From Nonomuraea solani (GTDB lineage: Bacteria; Actinomycetota; Actinomycetes; Streptosporangiales; Streptosporangiaceae), in contig NZ_FNVT01000007.1 of NCBI RefSeq assembly GCF_900108335.1, forward strand, positions 186,001-250,000: DNA of 64,000 nt, given 5' to 3'. Position numbers and translations under genes: made by a program. Positions 16,380-25,002 of this stretch are shown here, piece after piece (within the stretch, counting starts at the first letter, position 1; each line of letters starts with the position of its first letter). The notes under the pieces were generated by a model. The model saw only the letters and a program-made list of their open reading frames with translations, did no database searches and was not told the DNA's origin.

Positions 16380-17804
16380 ATGCGGAGGCCCCTGTTAGTC
16401 CTGTTCACCGTCGCGCTGGCCGTCACGGCCTGTACCGCGCCGAAGCCGCCTGCCCCCTCGCCCGCCCCGGTGAGCCCGCAGTCCGAGCCGAGCCCGGCCG
16501 AGAGGGGCAGGTCGGAGCCCGTCGCGGACCCGCTGTACCCCGAATATGGCAACCCGGCCATCGACGTGCTCCACTACGACCTGAAGCTGGACTGGCGGCC
16601 CGGCTCCCGCACGCTGACCGGCACCGCCGCGCTCACGCTCCGGGCGGTCAGTCCCCTGTCCAGCGTCCGGCTCGACTTCGGCCGCGCGCTCGAGGTGGAC
16701 GACGTCACGGTGAACGGCGGCAAGGCCCTGCCGACGCGTAAGGGCGACGACCTGACCGTGCCATTGGCCCGGCCGATCGGGGCCGGCCACAGCGCCATCG
16801 TGACCGTGCGCTACCACGGCACGCCCAAGCCGATCGACACCGGACTCTGGCGCGAGGACCTCTCCGTTCTCGGCTTCCACACGCGGGCCGGCGGCCGCGC
16901 GTGGGCGCTGCAGGAGCCGTTCGGGTCGTTCACCTGGTTCCCGGTCAACGACCACCCCTCGGACGAGGCGCTGTACGACGTGGCGATCACCATGCCCAAG
17001 GGCTGGTCGGGCGTCGCGCACGGCACGTACCGGGGCAACACCATTTCTGGACGGACCAGCACGTTCCGGTGGCGGTCGACCGATTCGGTGGCCAGCTACC
17101 TGACGGTGTTCGCGGCCGACAGGTTCCGGATGTTCAGGGACAAGGGGCCGCGCGGGATCCCGATCACGTACTGGATCCGTCCCGGGGACGTGGCCGAACA
17201 GTTGCCCGTGGCCCGCACGATGCCGGCGGCCATCCGGTGGCTGGAGAAGAAGCTGGGGCCGTACCCGTTCCCGAGCGCCGGGCTGGTGGCGACGAGCGAG
17301 TCCGGCATGGAGACGCAGCAGATGATCGCGCTCGGCCCGGACTACATGCGGCCGGAGGTGGTGGCGCACGAGCTGGCCCACCACTGGTTCGGCGACACCG
17401 TCACCCCGCGCACCTGGCGTGACGTGTGGCTCAACGAGGGCTTCGCCATGTACTTCCAGATCCTCTGGGAGGCCGAGCACGGCGACGAGACGCTGGAGGA
17501 TCTCCTCGACGACCTCCGCTTCCAGGACGCCGGCCTGCGCGCGGAGCACGGCCCTCCCGGGAACTACAAGCGCGACTCCTTCGGCGAGAGCAACGTCTAC
17601 TACGGGCCGGCGCTCATGCTGCACGAGATCCGGGCCCGGCTCGGCGACCGGCGCTTCTTCGCCATGATCAGGGCCTGGCCGCAGGAGCACCGCAACACCA
17701 CCCAGGACCGGGCGTCGTTCGTCGCCTGGCTCAACGAGCACACTGGCGAGGACTTCACCGCGCTCGTCGACACCTGGCTGGACTCGGAGACCACACCGCG
17801 CTGA
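16380..17804 (+). CDS. M1-family metallopeptidase, lipoprotein
   Basis: A 474-residue zinc aminopeptidase-like lipoprotein. The lipobox LAVTAC places the lipidated Cys at 18, followed by a Pro/Ser-rich linker. An M1 N-terminal beta domain comes next, then the catalytic domain with His330-Glu-Leu-Ala-His334 and the third zinc ligand Glu353 in LNEGFAMYF. The usual GAMEN substrate motif is replaced by ESGMETQQ, as in the more distant M1 branch. It acts on the outer face of the membrane. Only about 100 bases separate it from the divergent propeller gene. Confidence 0.88.
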   Translation: MRRPLLVLFTVALAVTACTAPKPPAPSPAPVSPQSEPSPAERGRSEPVADPLYPEYGNPAIDVLHYDLKLDWRPGSRTLTGTAALTLRAVSPLSSVRLDFGRALEVDDVTVNGGKALPTRKGDDLTVPLARPIGAGHSAIVTVRYHGTPKPIDTGLWREDLSVLGFHTRAGGRAWALQEPFGSFTWFPVNDHPSDEALYDVAITMPKGWSGVAHGTYRGNTISGRTSTFRWRSTDSVASYLTVFAADRFRMFRDKGPRGIPITYWIRPGDVAEQLPVARTMPAAIRWLEKKLGPYPFPSAGLVATSESGMETQQMIALGPDYMRPEVVAHELAHHWFGDTVTPRTWRDVWLNEGFAMYFQILWEAEHGDETLEDLLDDLRFQDAGLRAEHGPPGNYKRDSFGESNVYYGPALMLHEIRARLGDRRFFAMIRAWPQEHRNTTQDRASFVAWLNEHTGEDFTALVDTWLDSETTPR

Positions 17805-17853
17805 CGGCGACGGGCGAGTAGGTTGGGACAGAGCCGACCAAACGGGGTTGATC

Positions 17854-18348
17854 ATGTCAAACGGTGCCCGTCATGCTCTGGGAGTGGTCGCGGGGCTGCT
17901 CCTGCCTCCTCTCGTCGCCGCCGGCCTCTGGTACGGCGTCGGCGATCTGCGTCTCCAGGCCGCGCAGGCGTTCCAGATCTCCTGGATCGCGATCGGCGCG
18001 CTCGTCGCGGCCGGGATCGTCCTGGCCTTCCTGGCGGGGTCGCGGCTGTCGCCCGTGGCCTCGCTGATCGGCGGGCTGGCCTTCACCGCCCTGGGGGTCC
18101 TTCCCCTGCTGGAGATGACCGGTGTGCGCCTGCTGCCGGACGGCCTGCCGCCCGCCGCCTTCCAGACGGGTTTCCAGACCCTGGGCTATTCGGGGCTGCA
18201 GCTCGTGTTCGGTGTGATGCTGCTGATCGTCTCGATGTTCCCGTCCCGCTGGCGGTCGCAGATCGTCTACGAGGCGGTGGAGTACGACTCGAACACGGCG
18301 GCGCCGTACCTGCCGCATGACACCACCAGGCCGATGTACCGCGAGTAA
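17854..18348 (+). CDS. Small integral membrane protein
   Basis: A 164-residue protein with four hydrophobic helices (roughly residues 8-26, 42-62, 68-88 and 118-135). The hydrophilic C-terminal tail is rich in Asp, Tyr and Pro (YEAVEYDSNTAAPYLPHD). I do not recognise a family. ATG at 17854 or TTG at 17848 can start it. Confidence 0.6.
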   Translation: MSNGARHALGVVAGLLLPPLVAAGLWYGVGDLRLQAAQAFQISWIAIGALVAAGIVLAFLAGSRLSPVASLIGGLAFTALGVLPLLEMTGVRLLPDGLPPAAFQTGFQTLGYSGLQLVFGVMLLIVSMFPSRWRSQIVYEAVEYDSNTAAPYLPHDTTRPMYRE

Positions 18349-18376
18349 GCCCCCGATGGCCTGGCAGAATGCCGCC

Positions 18377-18982
18377 ATGCGCGATTTGAAGATCGTCGAT
18401 TTCCTGGCCGAGCTGGCCGACCGGGTGCCCGCGCCCGGCGGCGGCGCGACGGCGGCCCTGCACGCGGCGCAGGCCGCCGCGCTGCTCGGCATGGTGGCCC
18501 GCTACAGCACCGGGGAGAAGTACGCCGACCACGCCGAGACCATCGTGGCCGTGATCGCCGAGACCGACACGCTCCGGGTGCGGGCGCTGAAGCTGGCCGA
18601 GGACGACGCGACCGCGTTCACCGCGGTCACCGACGCCTACCGGCTGCCCAAGGGCGAGGAGCGCAGCGCCGCCATCGCCAGGACGCTGGCCGGCGCCGCC
18701 GAGCCGCCCGCCCGGGTGATCGAGGCCGCCACGCGCCTGGTCGAGCTCTGTGAGCTGCTGCTGCCGATCGGCAACCGCAACGTCGTCACCGACGTGGCCG
18801 CCGCCGCGGAGGCCGCCCGCGCCGCGCTCACCACGGCGCGGGTGAACGTGGAGGTCAACCTGGGCGGCATCAAGGACGAGCGGGTACGCGAGCGGCTGAA
18901 CATCCGTGTCTCCGGCGTGGACGCGGCCGTCGCCAGGGCAGACTGGGTGACCGCCGAAGTACGCGAGGAGATCAAGCCGTGA
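18377..18982 (+). CDS. fchA: Cyclodeaminase/cyclohydrolase family protein (FchA/FTCD-C)
   Basis: A 201-residue all-helical protein of the formiminotransferase-cyclodeaminase C-terminal family. The folate-binding hallmark DRVPAPGGGATAALHAAQAA lies near residues 17-35; AEDDATAFTAVTDAY and the long C-terminal helices follow. Free-standing members act as methenyl-tetrahydrofolate cyclohydrolase or formimino-THF cyclodeaminase. The last 4 bases overlap the folD-like gene (GTGA). That pairing, and the altered FolD active site, point to cyclohydrolase as its job here (inference). Confidence 0.88.
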   Translation: MRDLKIVDFLAELADRVPAPGGGATAALHAAQAAALLGMVARYSTGEKYADHAETIVAVIAETDTLRVRALKLAEDDATAFTAVTDAYRLPKGEERSAAIARTLAGAAEPPARVIEAATRLVELCELLLPIGNRNVVTDVAAAAEAARAALTTARVNVEVNLGGIKDERVRERLNIRVSGVDAAVARADWVTAEVREEIKP

Positions 18983-19806
18983 AGACGCTGACCGGCAAGG
19001 ACCTGGCCGCCGCCATCAGAGCCCAGGCGCAGGCCGAGGCGGCGGCGGGCCCGCAGCCGAGGCTCGCCGTGGTGGTGGCCACCGACGACGAGGCCAGCCT
19101 GTGGTACGTCCGCTCGATCGCCAAGGCGGCGGCCGGCGTGGGCATCGCCTGCGACGTGGTCGACCTGGGCCGCGACGCCACCCCCGGCCACATCGGCGAG
19201 ACGCTGGCCCGGCTGAGCGCCGACGCCAACGTGCACGGCCTGATGCTGCAGACCCCGCTGCCCGCCGGCGCCTCCGCGCAGGAGCTGGCCGCGGCCATCG
19301 ATCCGCGCAAGGACGTCGACGGCGCCAACCCGCTGTCGCTGGGGCGGCTGGCCGCCGGGCTGCCCGCCTTCCCGCCCGCCACGGCGGCGGCCGTGATGGC
19401 GCTGCTCGACCACCACGAGGTGGAGCTGCACGGGCGGCGGGCCGTGGTGGTGGGCCGCTCGACCGTGGTGGGCAAGCCGCTGGCGCACCTGCTGCTCGAC
19501 CGGCACGCCACCGTCACCGTCTGCCACTCGCGCACCCGTGACCTGGCCTCGGTGACCGCGACGGCCGAGGTGCTGGTCGCGGCCGTGGGCCGGGCGGGGC
19601 TGATCGGCGCCGGCCACGTGGCGCACGGCGCGGTGGTGATCGACGTCGGCACCAACCCGACCGACGACGGCGGGCTGACCGGCGACGTCGACTTCGAGGC
19701 GGTCTCGCGGGTCGCCGGGGCGCTCACCCCGGTGCCCGGCGGCGTCGGCCCGGTGACGACCGCCCTGCTGCTCCGCCACACGGCCAGGGCGGCGAACCTG
19801 CCGTGA
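18979..19806 (+). CDS. folD: FolD-like methylene-THF dehydrogenase, probably without cyclohydrolase activity
   Basis: A 275-residue FolD-family protein. The N-terminal catalytic domain has the conserved Tyr43, LMLQTPLP and DVDGANPLSLG. The Rossmann domain has VVVGRSTVVGKPLAHLLL, and PVPGGVGPVTTALLLRHT is near the end. FolD normally carries out both NADP-linked methylene-THF oxidation and methenyl-THF hydrolysis. The key lysine in YVxxKxK (E. coli Lys54) reads as Ile47 here, in an ungapped YVRSIAKAAAGVG alignment. A separate FchA-type gene directly upstream may supply the missing step. Confidence 0.85.
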   Translation: MKTLTGKDLAAAIRAQAQAEAAAGPQPRLAVVVATDDEASLWYVRSIAKAAAGVGIACDVVDLGRDATPGHIGETLARLSADANVHGLMLQTPLPAGASAQELAAAIDPRKDVDGANPLSLGRLAAGLPAFPPATAAAVMALLDHHEVELHGRRAVVVGRSTVVGKPLAHLLLDRHATVTVCHSRTRDLASVTATAEVLVAAVGRAGLIGAGHVAHGAVVIDVGTNPTDDGGLTGDVDFEAVSRVAGALTPVPGGVGPVTTALLLRHTARAANLP

Positions 19807-20201
19807 CCCGGTGGACCTGCCCGCAGTGCGACCGCGAGTTCGGCCGCACGCGGCAGTCGCACGTGTGCGTCCCCGGCTGCACGGTGGAGGAGACCTTCGC
19901 GCCGTATCCGCCGGTCTACCGGGAGATCTACGACCGGCTGGTCGAAGACCTGGGCCCGATCCACGAGGACGCCGTGCGGGTCGGGGTGTTCCTCAAGAGC
20001 GGGCGCACGTTCGCCGAGATCCGCCCCAAGGCCCGCAGCCTGACCCTGGCGCTGGTGCTCTCCCGGCGGGTCGAGCACCCGCTGATCGCCAGGGCGCTCC
20101 CGGCGCCGGGCGGGAGCGTGTGGCACTTCTTCAAGCTCACCCGCGTGGCGGACGTGGACGAGCGGATCATCGACTTCATGGCGGAGGCCCACGATGGGTG
20201 A
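19803..20201 (+). CDS. DUF5655-domain protein with N-terminal zinc ribbon
   Basis: A 132-residue protein. An N-terminal CPQC...HVC cluster (about residues 5-22) looks like a small zinc-binding knuckle. A DUF5655 domain follows (about 40-130, with VYREIYDRLVEDLGPIHEDA and VGVFLKSGRTFAEIRPKA). The function of the domain is unknown. GTG overlaps the folD stop (GTGA) and its end overlaps the next gene by 8 bases, so it belongs to this operon. Confidence 0.75.
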   Translation: MTRWTCPQCDREFGRTRQSHVCVPGCTVEETFAPYPPVYREIYDRLVEDLGPIHEDAVRVGVFLKSGRTFAEIRPKARSLTLALVLSRRVEHPLIARALPAPGGSVWHFFKLTRVADVDERIIDFMAEAHDG

Positions 20202-20898
20202 CATCCTGATCGTCCAGAACAGCCGGAGCGGCGGCCCGAGCCGGATGGCCGGCTGGCTGGAGGAGGCCGGGCACAAGCTGGACGTCGTGCCCGCCCACGA
20301 CGGCGCTCCCCTGCCCGCCCGCCTGGAGCACCACGCCATGATCATGCTGGGCGGCGGCTACCTGCCGGACGACGATGACCGGGCGCCGTGGCTGGCGGAC
20401 GCGCGGCGGCTGATGGGGCAGGCGCTGGCGGACGGCGTGCCGCTGTTCGGCATCTGCCTGGGCGGGCAGATGCTCGCCCACATCGCGGGCGGCGAGGTGG
20501 CCGGCGACGTGGGCGAGCCGGAGAACGGCAGCCTGCCGCTCACGATCAGGCCCGAGGCCGCCGACGACCCGCTCTTCCACGACCTGCCGCCGGTGGTGCC
20601 CGCGATCGAGCACCACAAGGACGCGATCGTCCGGCTCCCGGCCGGGGCCGCGCACCTGGCCGAGACCGGGCGCTGCCCGTACCAGGCGTTCCGGACGGGT
20701 GAGCGGGCGTGGGGGGTGCAGTTCCATCCGGAGGTGCTGCCGGTGCGCATCCGTGAGTGGCGGGTGGAGGGTTTCGACCCCGACGAGGTGTACGCGCGGG
20801 CGGTGGCGGACGAACCGGTCTCGACGCCGATCTGGAAGCTGGTGACGAGCCGGTTCGCCGATCTCGTCACCGAACGGGCCACGGAGGCGCCGGTCTAG
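20194..20898 (+). CDS. Class I glutamine amidotransferase-like protein
   Basis: A 234-residue protein of the GMP-synthase-type amidotransferase family. The nucleophile elbow is LFGICLGGQMLAHIAGG, with Cys about residue 88, and the catalytic His-Pro-Glu is in GVQFHPEVLP. It may release ammonia from glutamine or act as a gamma-glutamyl hydrolase. Its place at the end of a folate operon would also fit folylpolyglutamate trimming (speculative). It ends convergently with the acyl-CoA ligase; the two stop codons share CTAG. Confidence 0.8.
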   Translation: MGDILIVQNSRSGGPSRMAGWLEEAGHKLDVVPAHDGAPLPARLEHHAMIMLGGGYLPDDDDRAPWLADARRLMGQALADGVPLFGICLGGQMLAHIAGGEVAGDVGEPENGSLPLTIRPEAADDPLFHDLPPVVPAIEHHKDAIVRLPAGAAHLAETGRCPYQAFRTGERAWGVQFHPEVLPVRIREWRVEGFDPDEVYARAVADEPVSTPIWKLVTSRFADLVTERATEAPV

Positions 20899-22529
20899 GC
20901 ATTACGGACCTGGGCGGCGGCCTGCAACCCCAGCAGGCCGACCGAGCGTTCCCGCATCTCGACCTTCCTGATCTTCCCGGTCACGGTCAGCGGGAACGCG
21001 TCCGTGACGTGCACGTACCGGGGGATCTTGAAGTGCGCCAGCCGGCCCGCGCAGTAGTCCTTCACCCGTTCGGCCGTCAGGGGTTCCGTGTCCGGCCGCA
21101 TGACGATCCAGGCCATGACCTCCTCGCCGAACTTCTCGTCGGGCACGCCGATGACCTGCACGTCGGCGATGTCCGGGTGGCCGTAGAGGAACTCCTCGAT
21201 CTCGCGCGGATAGACGTTCTCGCCGCCCCTGATGATCATGTCCTTGATCCGGCCCACCACGTTGACGTAGCCGGCGTCGTCCATCGTGGCCAGGTCACCG
21301 GTGCTCATCCACCGGGCCGCGTCGATGGCCTCGGCCGTCTTCGCGGGCTCGTTCCAGTAGCCGAGCATGACCGAGTAGCCGCGCGTGCACAGCTCGCCCG
21401 GCTCACCCCTCGGCACCGTGAGCCGCGTCTCCGGGTCCACGATCTTCACCTCGACGTGCGGCATCACCCGGCCCACGGTCTCGGTCCTGCGCGCCAGGTC
21501 GTCGTCGGACCTGGTCATCGTGGACACCGGCGAGGTCTCGGTCATGCCGTAGCAGATGGCGACCTCGCGCATGTTCATCTCGCCGACGACCCGCTTCATC
21601 ACCTCCACCGGGCACGGGGAGCCGGCCATGATGCCGGTCCTGAGCGACGACAGGTCGAACTTCGCGGCCTGGGCCAGCTCGGCGATGAACATGGTCGGCA
21701 CGCCGTACAGGGACGTGCACCGCTCCTGCTGCACGGCGCTCAGCGTGGCCTCCGGGTCGAAGCCGGGCGACGGGATCACGATGCAGGAGCCGTGCGAGGT
21801 GGCGCTCAGGTTGCCCATGACCATGCCGAAGCAGTGGTAGAACGGCACCGGCAGGCAGACCCGGTCCTGTTCGGTGTAGTGGATCAGCTCGCCGACGAAA
21901 TAGCCGTTGTTGAGGATGTTGTGGTGCGACAGGGTCGCGCCCTTGGGGAAGCCGGTGGTGCCCGAGGTGTACTGGATGTTGATCGGGTCGTCGAAGGCCA
22001 GCTCCGCCATCCGGGCCCGGAGCGCGGCGTCGTCCGCCTGGCGGCCGGTGAGGGTGTCCCACGTGGGGTCGTCGAGGAAGATGACGTCGGCGAAGCCGAT
22101 CTCCCCGACCATTGTGCGGTAGTCGCTGCCCTTGTGCTCCTGGGCGCTGATCAGCAGGCGCATGCCGGACTGCTCGGTCACGTACCGCAGCTCGTGGGTG
22201 CGGTAGGCCGGGTTGACGTTGACGAGGATCGCGCCGATCTTGGCGGTGGCGTACTGGACGATCACCCATTCCGCGCGGTTCGGTGCCCAGATGCCGACCC
22301 GGTCGCCCTTCGCGACGCCTCGCGCCAGCAGGGCTCTGGCCAGGGCGTCCACGTCGGCGTTGAGCCGCTCGTAGGTCCACCTGCGGCCGGTCGGCACGTC
22401 GACGAGGGCTTCCCGGTCGCCGAATCGGGCCACGGTGCGTTCGAGGTTCTCGCCGATGGTCTCGCCCAGCAGGGGTGTGACGGCGGTTGCGCTGGAGTAC
22501 GACAGCATGACCACAGTGTCAGCCGCCAT
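20895..22529 (-). CDS. AMP-forming fatty-acid/aryl acyl-CoA ligase
   Basis: A 544-residue ANL-superfamily adenylating enzyme that activates a carboxylic acid with ATP and couples it to CoA. The P-loop motif is YTSGTTGFPKGATLSHHN. YGMTETSP binds the adenylate, STGDLATMDDAGYVNVVGR is the hinge region, and the catalytic lysine lies in PLTVTGKIRK. It resembles medium/long-chain FadD enzymes; an aryl acid such as an anthranilate cannot be ruled out given the kynurenine genes upstream. The start is at 22529 (overlapping the monooxygenase by 11 bases) or ATG 22508. Confidence 0.88.
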   Translation of the reverse strand: MAADTVVMLSYSSATAVTPLLGETIGENLERTVARFGDREALVDVPTGRRWTYERLNADVDALARALLARGVAKGDRVGIWAPNRAEWVIVQYATAKIGAILVNVNPAYRTHELRYVTEQSGMRLLISAQEHKGSDYRTMVGEIGFADVIFLDDPTWDTLTGRQADDAALRARMAELAFDDPINIQYTSGTTGFPKGATLSHHNILNNGYFVGELIHYTEQDRVCLPVPFYHCFGMVMGNLSATSHGSCIVIPSPGFDPEATLSAVQQERCTSLYGVPTMFIAELAQAAKFDLSSLRTGIMAGSPCPVEVMKRVVGEMNMREVAICYGMTETSPVSTMTRSDDDLARRTETVGRVMPHVEVKIVDPETRLTVPRGEPGELCTRGYSVMLGYWNEPAKTAEAIDAARWMSTGDLATMDDAGYVNVVGRIKDMIIRGGENVYPREIEEFLYGHPDIADVQVIGVPDEKFGEEVMAWIVMRPDTEPLTAERVKDYCAGRLAHFKIPRYVHVTDAFPLTVTGKIRKVEMRERSVGLLGLQAAAQVRNA

Positions 22530-23844
22530 CCCGCGTACGCACCAGCCCCCGCCTCCGGCGCGCCGCGAATCCGAGCGCCAGCAGCGCGGCGGCCGCCCCC
22601 GCCACGATCCGGCGCTGGCGGGCGACGCGGCGCTCCACCCCGGCGTACGGGGTCGTCGAGAACGACACCAGCTCGTAGCGGGAGGCGTAGCCCGGCAGCA
22701 CCCGTTCGAGCGCGTGCTCCACGCGTTTGCCGGCCAGGAACATCCGGGAGCCGACCTTGTCGCGCATCTCCACGAAGTTGTCCAGGGCCAGCCTGGCGAT
22801 CACGTCGGTGTCGGCCTTGCGGCGCTCGAACAGCTCCAGCGCCTTGGGGAAGTCGTCCCCGGCCTGGTCGAGACAGCGGTCCAGCTCGACGCAGTCCTCG
22901 AAGCCGCAGTTGGCGCCCTGGCCGTAGAAGGGCACGATGGCGTGCGCGGCGTCGCCGACGAGCCCGACCGTGGTGGACCCAGTGGTGGACTCTGTGGTGA
23001 CGTGCCAGGGTGAGCAGTGCATGGTGACGAGGTGGCCGACCGGGTTGTCCCGGTAGGCGGGGATCAGGTCGGGCATGAGCTCGAACGCGTCCGGATAGTG
23101 CTCCGCGAAGTACGCCCTGACCCGCTGCGGGCCGTCCAGGGCGGCGAGGGTCTCGTGCGGCCAGAACAGGGTGCAGGTGAACGAGCGGTCGGGGTTGGGC
23201 AGGGCGATCATCATCGAGCGGCCTCTGGGCCAGATGTGCAGTGCGCCCGGGTCCATGGCGAACGCGCCGTTCCTGGCCGGGATCGTCAGCTCCTTGTAGC
23301 CGTAGTCGAGGTAGTCCTGGCGGAAGCTCACGCCGGGGAGCTGCTGCAGCCTGGCCCTGACCGCGCTGTAGGCCCCGTCCGCGCCGATCACCACCCTGGC
23401 CGTCTCCGTCTTGCCGTGCTCGAATTCGAGCCTGCCCGTGCGCTCGTCCAGGCCGGTGAGCCGGTGCCCGAACCTGACCTCGACGCCCGGCAGCGCGGTG
23501 GCGGCGTCGAGTAACTCCCTGTTCAGGTCGGCGCGGCCGATCGAGTTGATGGCGTGGGAGCGGTCGGCGCTGTAGGGCTGGAAGGTCAGGGCGCCGTCGG
23601 GGGCGTGCATCATCCGGCCCGGCATGGGGATCGCCGCGTCCAGGACCTTGCCGTCCAGGCCGAGGCGGCGCAGGGCGTCGATGCCGCGTTCCGAGATGGC
23701 CAGGTTGATCGACCTGCCCCGGTCCGCTCCCTCCTGGCGGGGGTCGGGGCGGCGTTCGTACAGGGTGACGTGGTGGTTGCGGCGGGCCAGGAAACAGGCG
23801 AGCAGGCAGCCGACGAGCCCGGCCCCGACGATCGTGACCTCCAT
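22519..23844 (-). CDS. kmo: Kynurenine 3-monooxygenase-like FAD hydroxylase with C-terminal membrane tail
   Basis: A 441-residue class A flavoprotein monooxygenase. It carries the FAD GxGxxG (VGAGLVGCLLACFLARRNHH), the KMO-specific GRSINLAISERGIDALRRLG, the DG motif in VVIGADGAYSAVR, and GDAAHAIVPFYGQGANCGFED. KMO converts L-kynurenine to 3-hydroxykynurenine with NADPH and O2, feeding NAD or anthranilate-type antibiotic precursors. The extreme C-terminus has a hydrophobic helix (IVAGAAAALLALGFAA) followed by RRRR, like a tail anchor. It is the middle gene of a three-gene operon; the next gene upstream looks like a kynurenine formamidase. Confidence 0.88.
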   Translation of the reverse strand: MEVTIVGAGLVGCLLACFLARRNHHVTLYERRPDPRQEGADRGRSINLAISERGIDALRRLGLDGKVLDAAIPMPGRMMHAPDGALTFQPYSADRSHAINSIGRADLNRELLDAATALPGVEVRFGHRLTGLDERTGRLEFEHGKTETARVVIGADGAYSAVRARLQQLPGVSFRQDYLDYGYKELTIPARNGAFAMDPGALHIWPRGRSMMIALPNPDRSFTCTLFWPHETLAALDGPQRVRAYFAEHYPDAFELMPDLIPAYRDNPVGHLVTMHCSPWHVTTESTTGSTTVGLVGDAAHAIVPFYGQGANCGFEDCVELDRCLDQAGDDFPKALELFERRKADTDVIARLALDNFVEMRDKVGSRMFLAGKRVEHALERVLPGYASRYELVSFSTTPYAGVERRVARQRRIVAGAAAALLALGFAARRRRGLVRTRDGG

Positions 23845-23876
23845 CTCTCCTTCGTACGGCGGGGGGCGGCCGCTGT

Positions 23877-24977
23877 CTAGGTGAGGGCTTCGGTGATGGC
23901 GTGGGCGGTGGCCTGCCAGATGGGGGTGGACGGGGTGATGACGTCGAAGTGATCACCCACCATTTCCAGATATTTCACGTTATCGCCCGCTTCCCGGGCC
24001 ACCCGCGCGTACCGCCGGCCGAAGTCGACCAGATCCAGGTCGTCGCCCGCGCCCTGGACGACGAGCTGCGGCACCCCGACCGGCACCCTGAGCAGCGGCG
24101 AGGCGTCCGCGTCCCCTGACTCTCCGAGCGCGGCCGCGACCGCCCCGGCGCTGAGCCACCGCCGCTCCCCTTGGACGAGGTCGAGCACCCCGGCCAACGA
24201 CACGACCAGCGACACGGGCAGCGACACGGGCAGCGACACGGCCGGCGACGCAGGCGGCGACACGGCCGGCGGCACCCGCGCCCCGTCGGCCACCGCCCGC
24301 AACGCGAGCTGAGCCCCGGCCGAGTGCCCGGCGACGGCGACCCGGCCGAGGTCCACGACGTCGCCGAGCCCGCCGAGGGCGGCCAGGCCCGCGGCGATGT
24401 CCGCCGTGGTCGCCCGCCAGCCGTGCAGGTCGGGGCGCCGGTATTCGAGGTTCCACACCGCCAGGCCGCGCCCGGCCAGGTCGGCGCAGAGCGCCTCCAT
24501 CAGATCGGCGGCCCAGATCGAACGCCAGTAACCGCCATGAATCAGCACCACGGCCGGCGCCGTGTTCCCGGGTGTGTACAGGTCGCCCCATTGCTCCGGC
24601 TCCGGGCCGTAGGCGATCCGGCGGGACGGGTGCCGGGCTCGGTGGACGGCGTGCCGGATGCCCCAGGCCAGGCCGCCGATGCCGCGCCCGTGCAGGTGAG
24701 TGGCACCCTCAAGGGCCGTCACCCCGTCCACCCTTTCGAGGTCCACCCACACCACGGCCCCCAGCGGCCGCTCCATCAGCGCGCGCACCTCGGGCCTGGG
24801 CCCGGGCAGCACCACCGTGCCGTCGGACACGAGGGACCGCACGTGAGCGGCGCCCTGGGCGTGGACCAGCGCACCGCTGACGCCCGCCCCCGCGAACTCC
24901 CGCTCCGCGATCTCCGCCAGCAGGGCCGGGTCGGCCGTCACGCCCGGGCCGACGACCACCAGGACATCGTCGCTCAT
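23877..24977 (-). CDS. Kynurenine formamidase-like alpha/beta hydrolase with an extra N-terminal domain
   Basis: A 366-residue protein. Residues about 1-115 resemble a shortened type II dehydroquinase-like fold (VLVVVGPGVTADPALLAEIA, ending THLHGRGIGGLAWGI) without its catalytic residues clearly kept. The second part is an alpha/beta hydrolase with the HGGYW oxyanion motif (147-151) and the nucleophile elbow GHSAG (217-221), as in bacterial and vertebrate kynurenine formamidases. The next gene being a KMO supports formylkynurenine hydrolysis. A seven-unit 12-bp tandem repeat encodes a Val-Ser-Leu-Pro-rich insert after residue 230. Start ATG 24977; ATG 25004 would overlap the divergent gene. 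Confidence 0.75.
   Translation of the reverse strand: MSDDVLVVVGPGVTADPALLAEIAEREFAGAGVSGALVHAQGAAHVRSLVSDGTVVLPGPRPEVRALMERPLGAVVWVDLERVDGVTALEGATHLHGRGIGGLAWGIRHAVHRARHPSRRIAYGPEPEQWGDLYTPGNTAPAVVLIHGGYWRSIWAADLMEALCADLAGRGLAVWNLEYRRPDLHGWRATTADIAAGLAALGGLGDVVDLGRVAVAGHSAGAQLALRAVADGARVPPAVSPPASPAVSLPVSLPVSLVVSLAGVLDLVQGERRWLSAGAVAAALGESGDADASPLLRVPVGVPQLVVQGAGDDLDLVDFGRRYARVAREAGDNVKYLEMVGDHFDVITPSTPIWQATAHAITEALT
24191..24274 (-). repeat. Seven-copy 12-bp tandem repeat inside the hydrolase gene
   Basis: On the plus strand, seven contiguous 12-bp units begin at 24191, with consensus cgggcagcgaca. Units 3 and 4 are identical and the others differ at one to four positions. Being a multiple of three, the array stays in frame and codes for a V-S-x-P/V-S-L-x repeat. 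It is likely to vary in copy number by slippage. Confidence 0.85.
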
Positions 24978-25002
24978 AAGGCCCGACCCTATAGAAGAGC
25001 GC

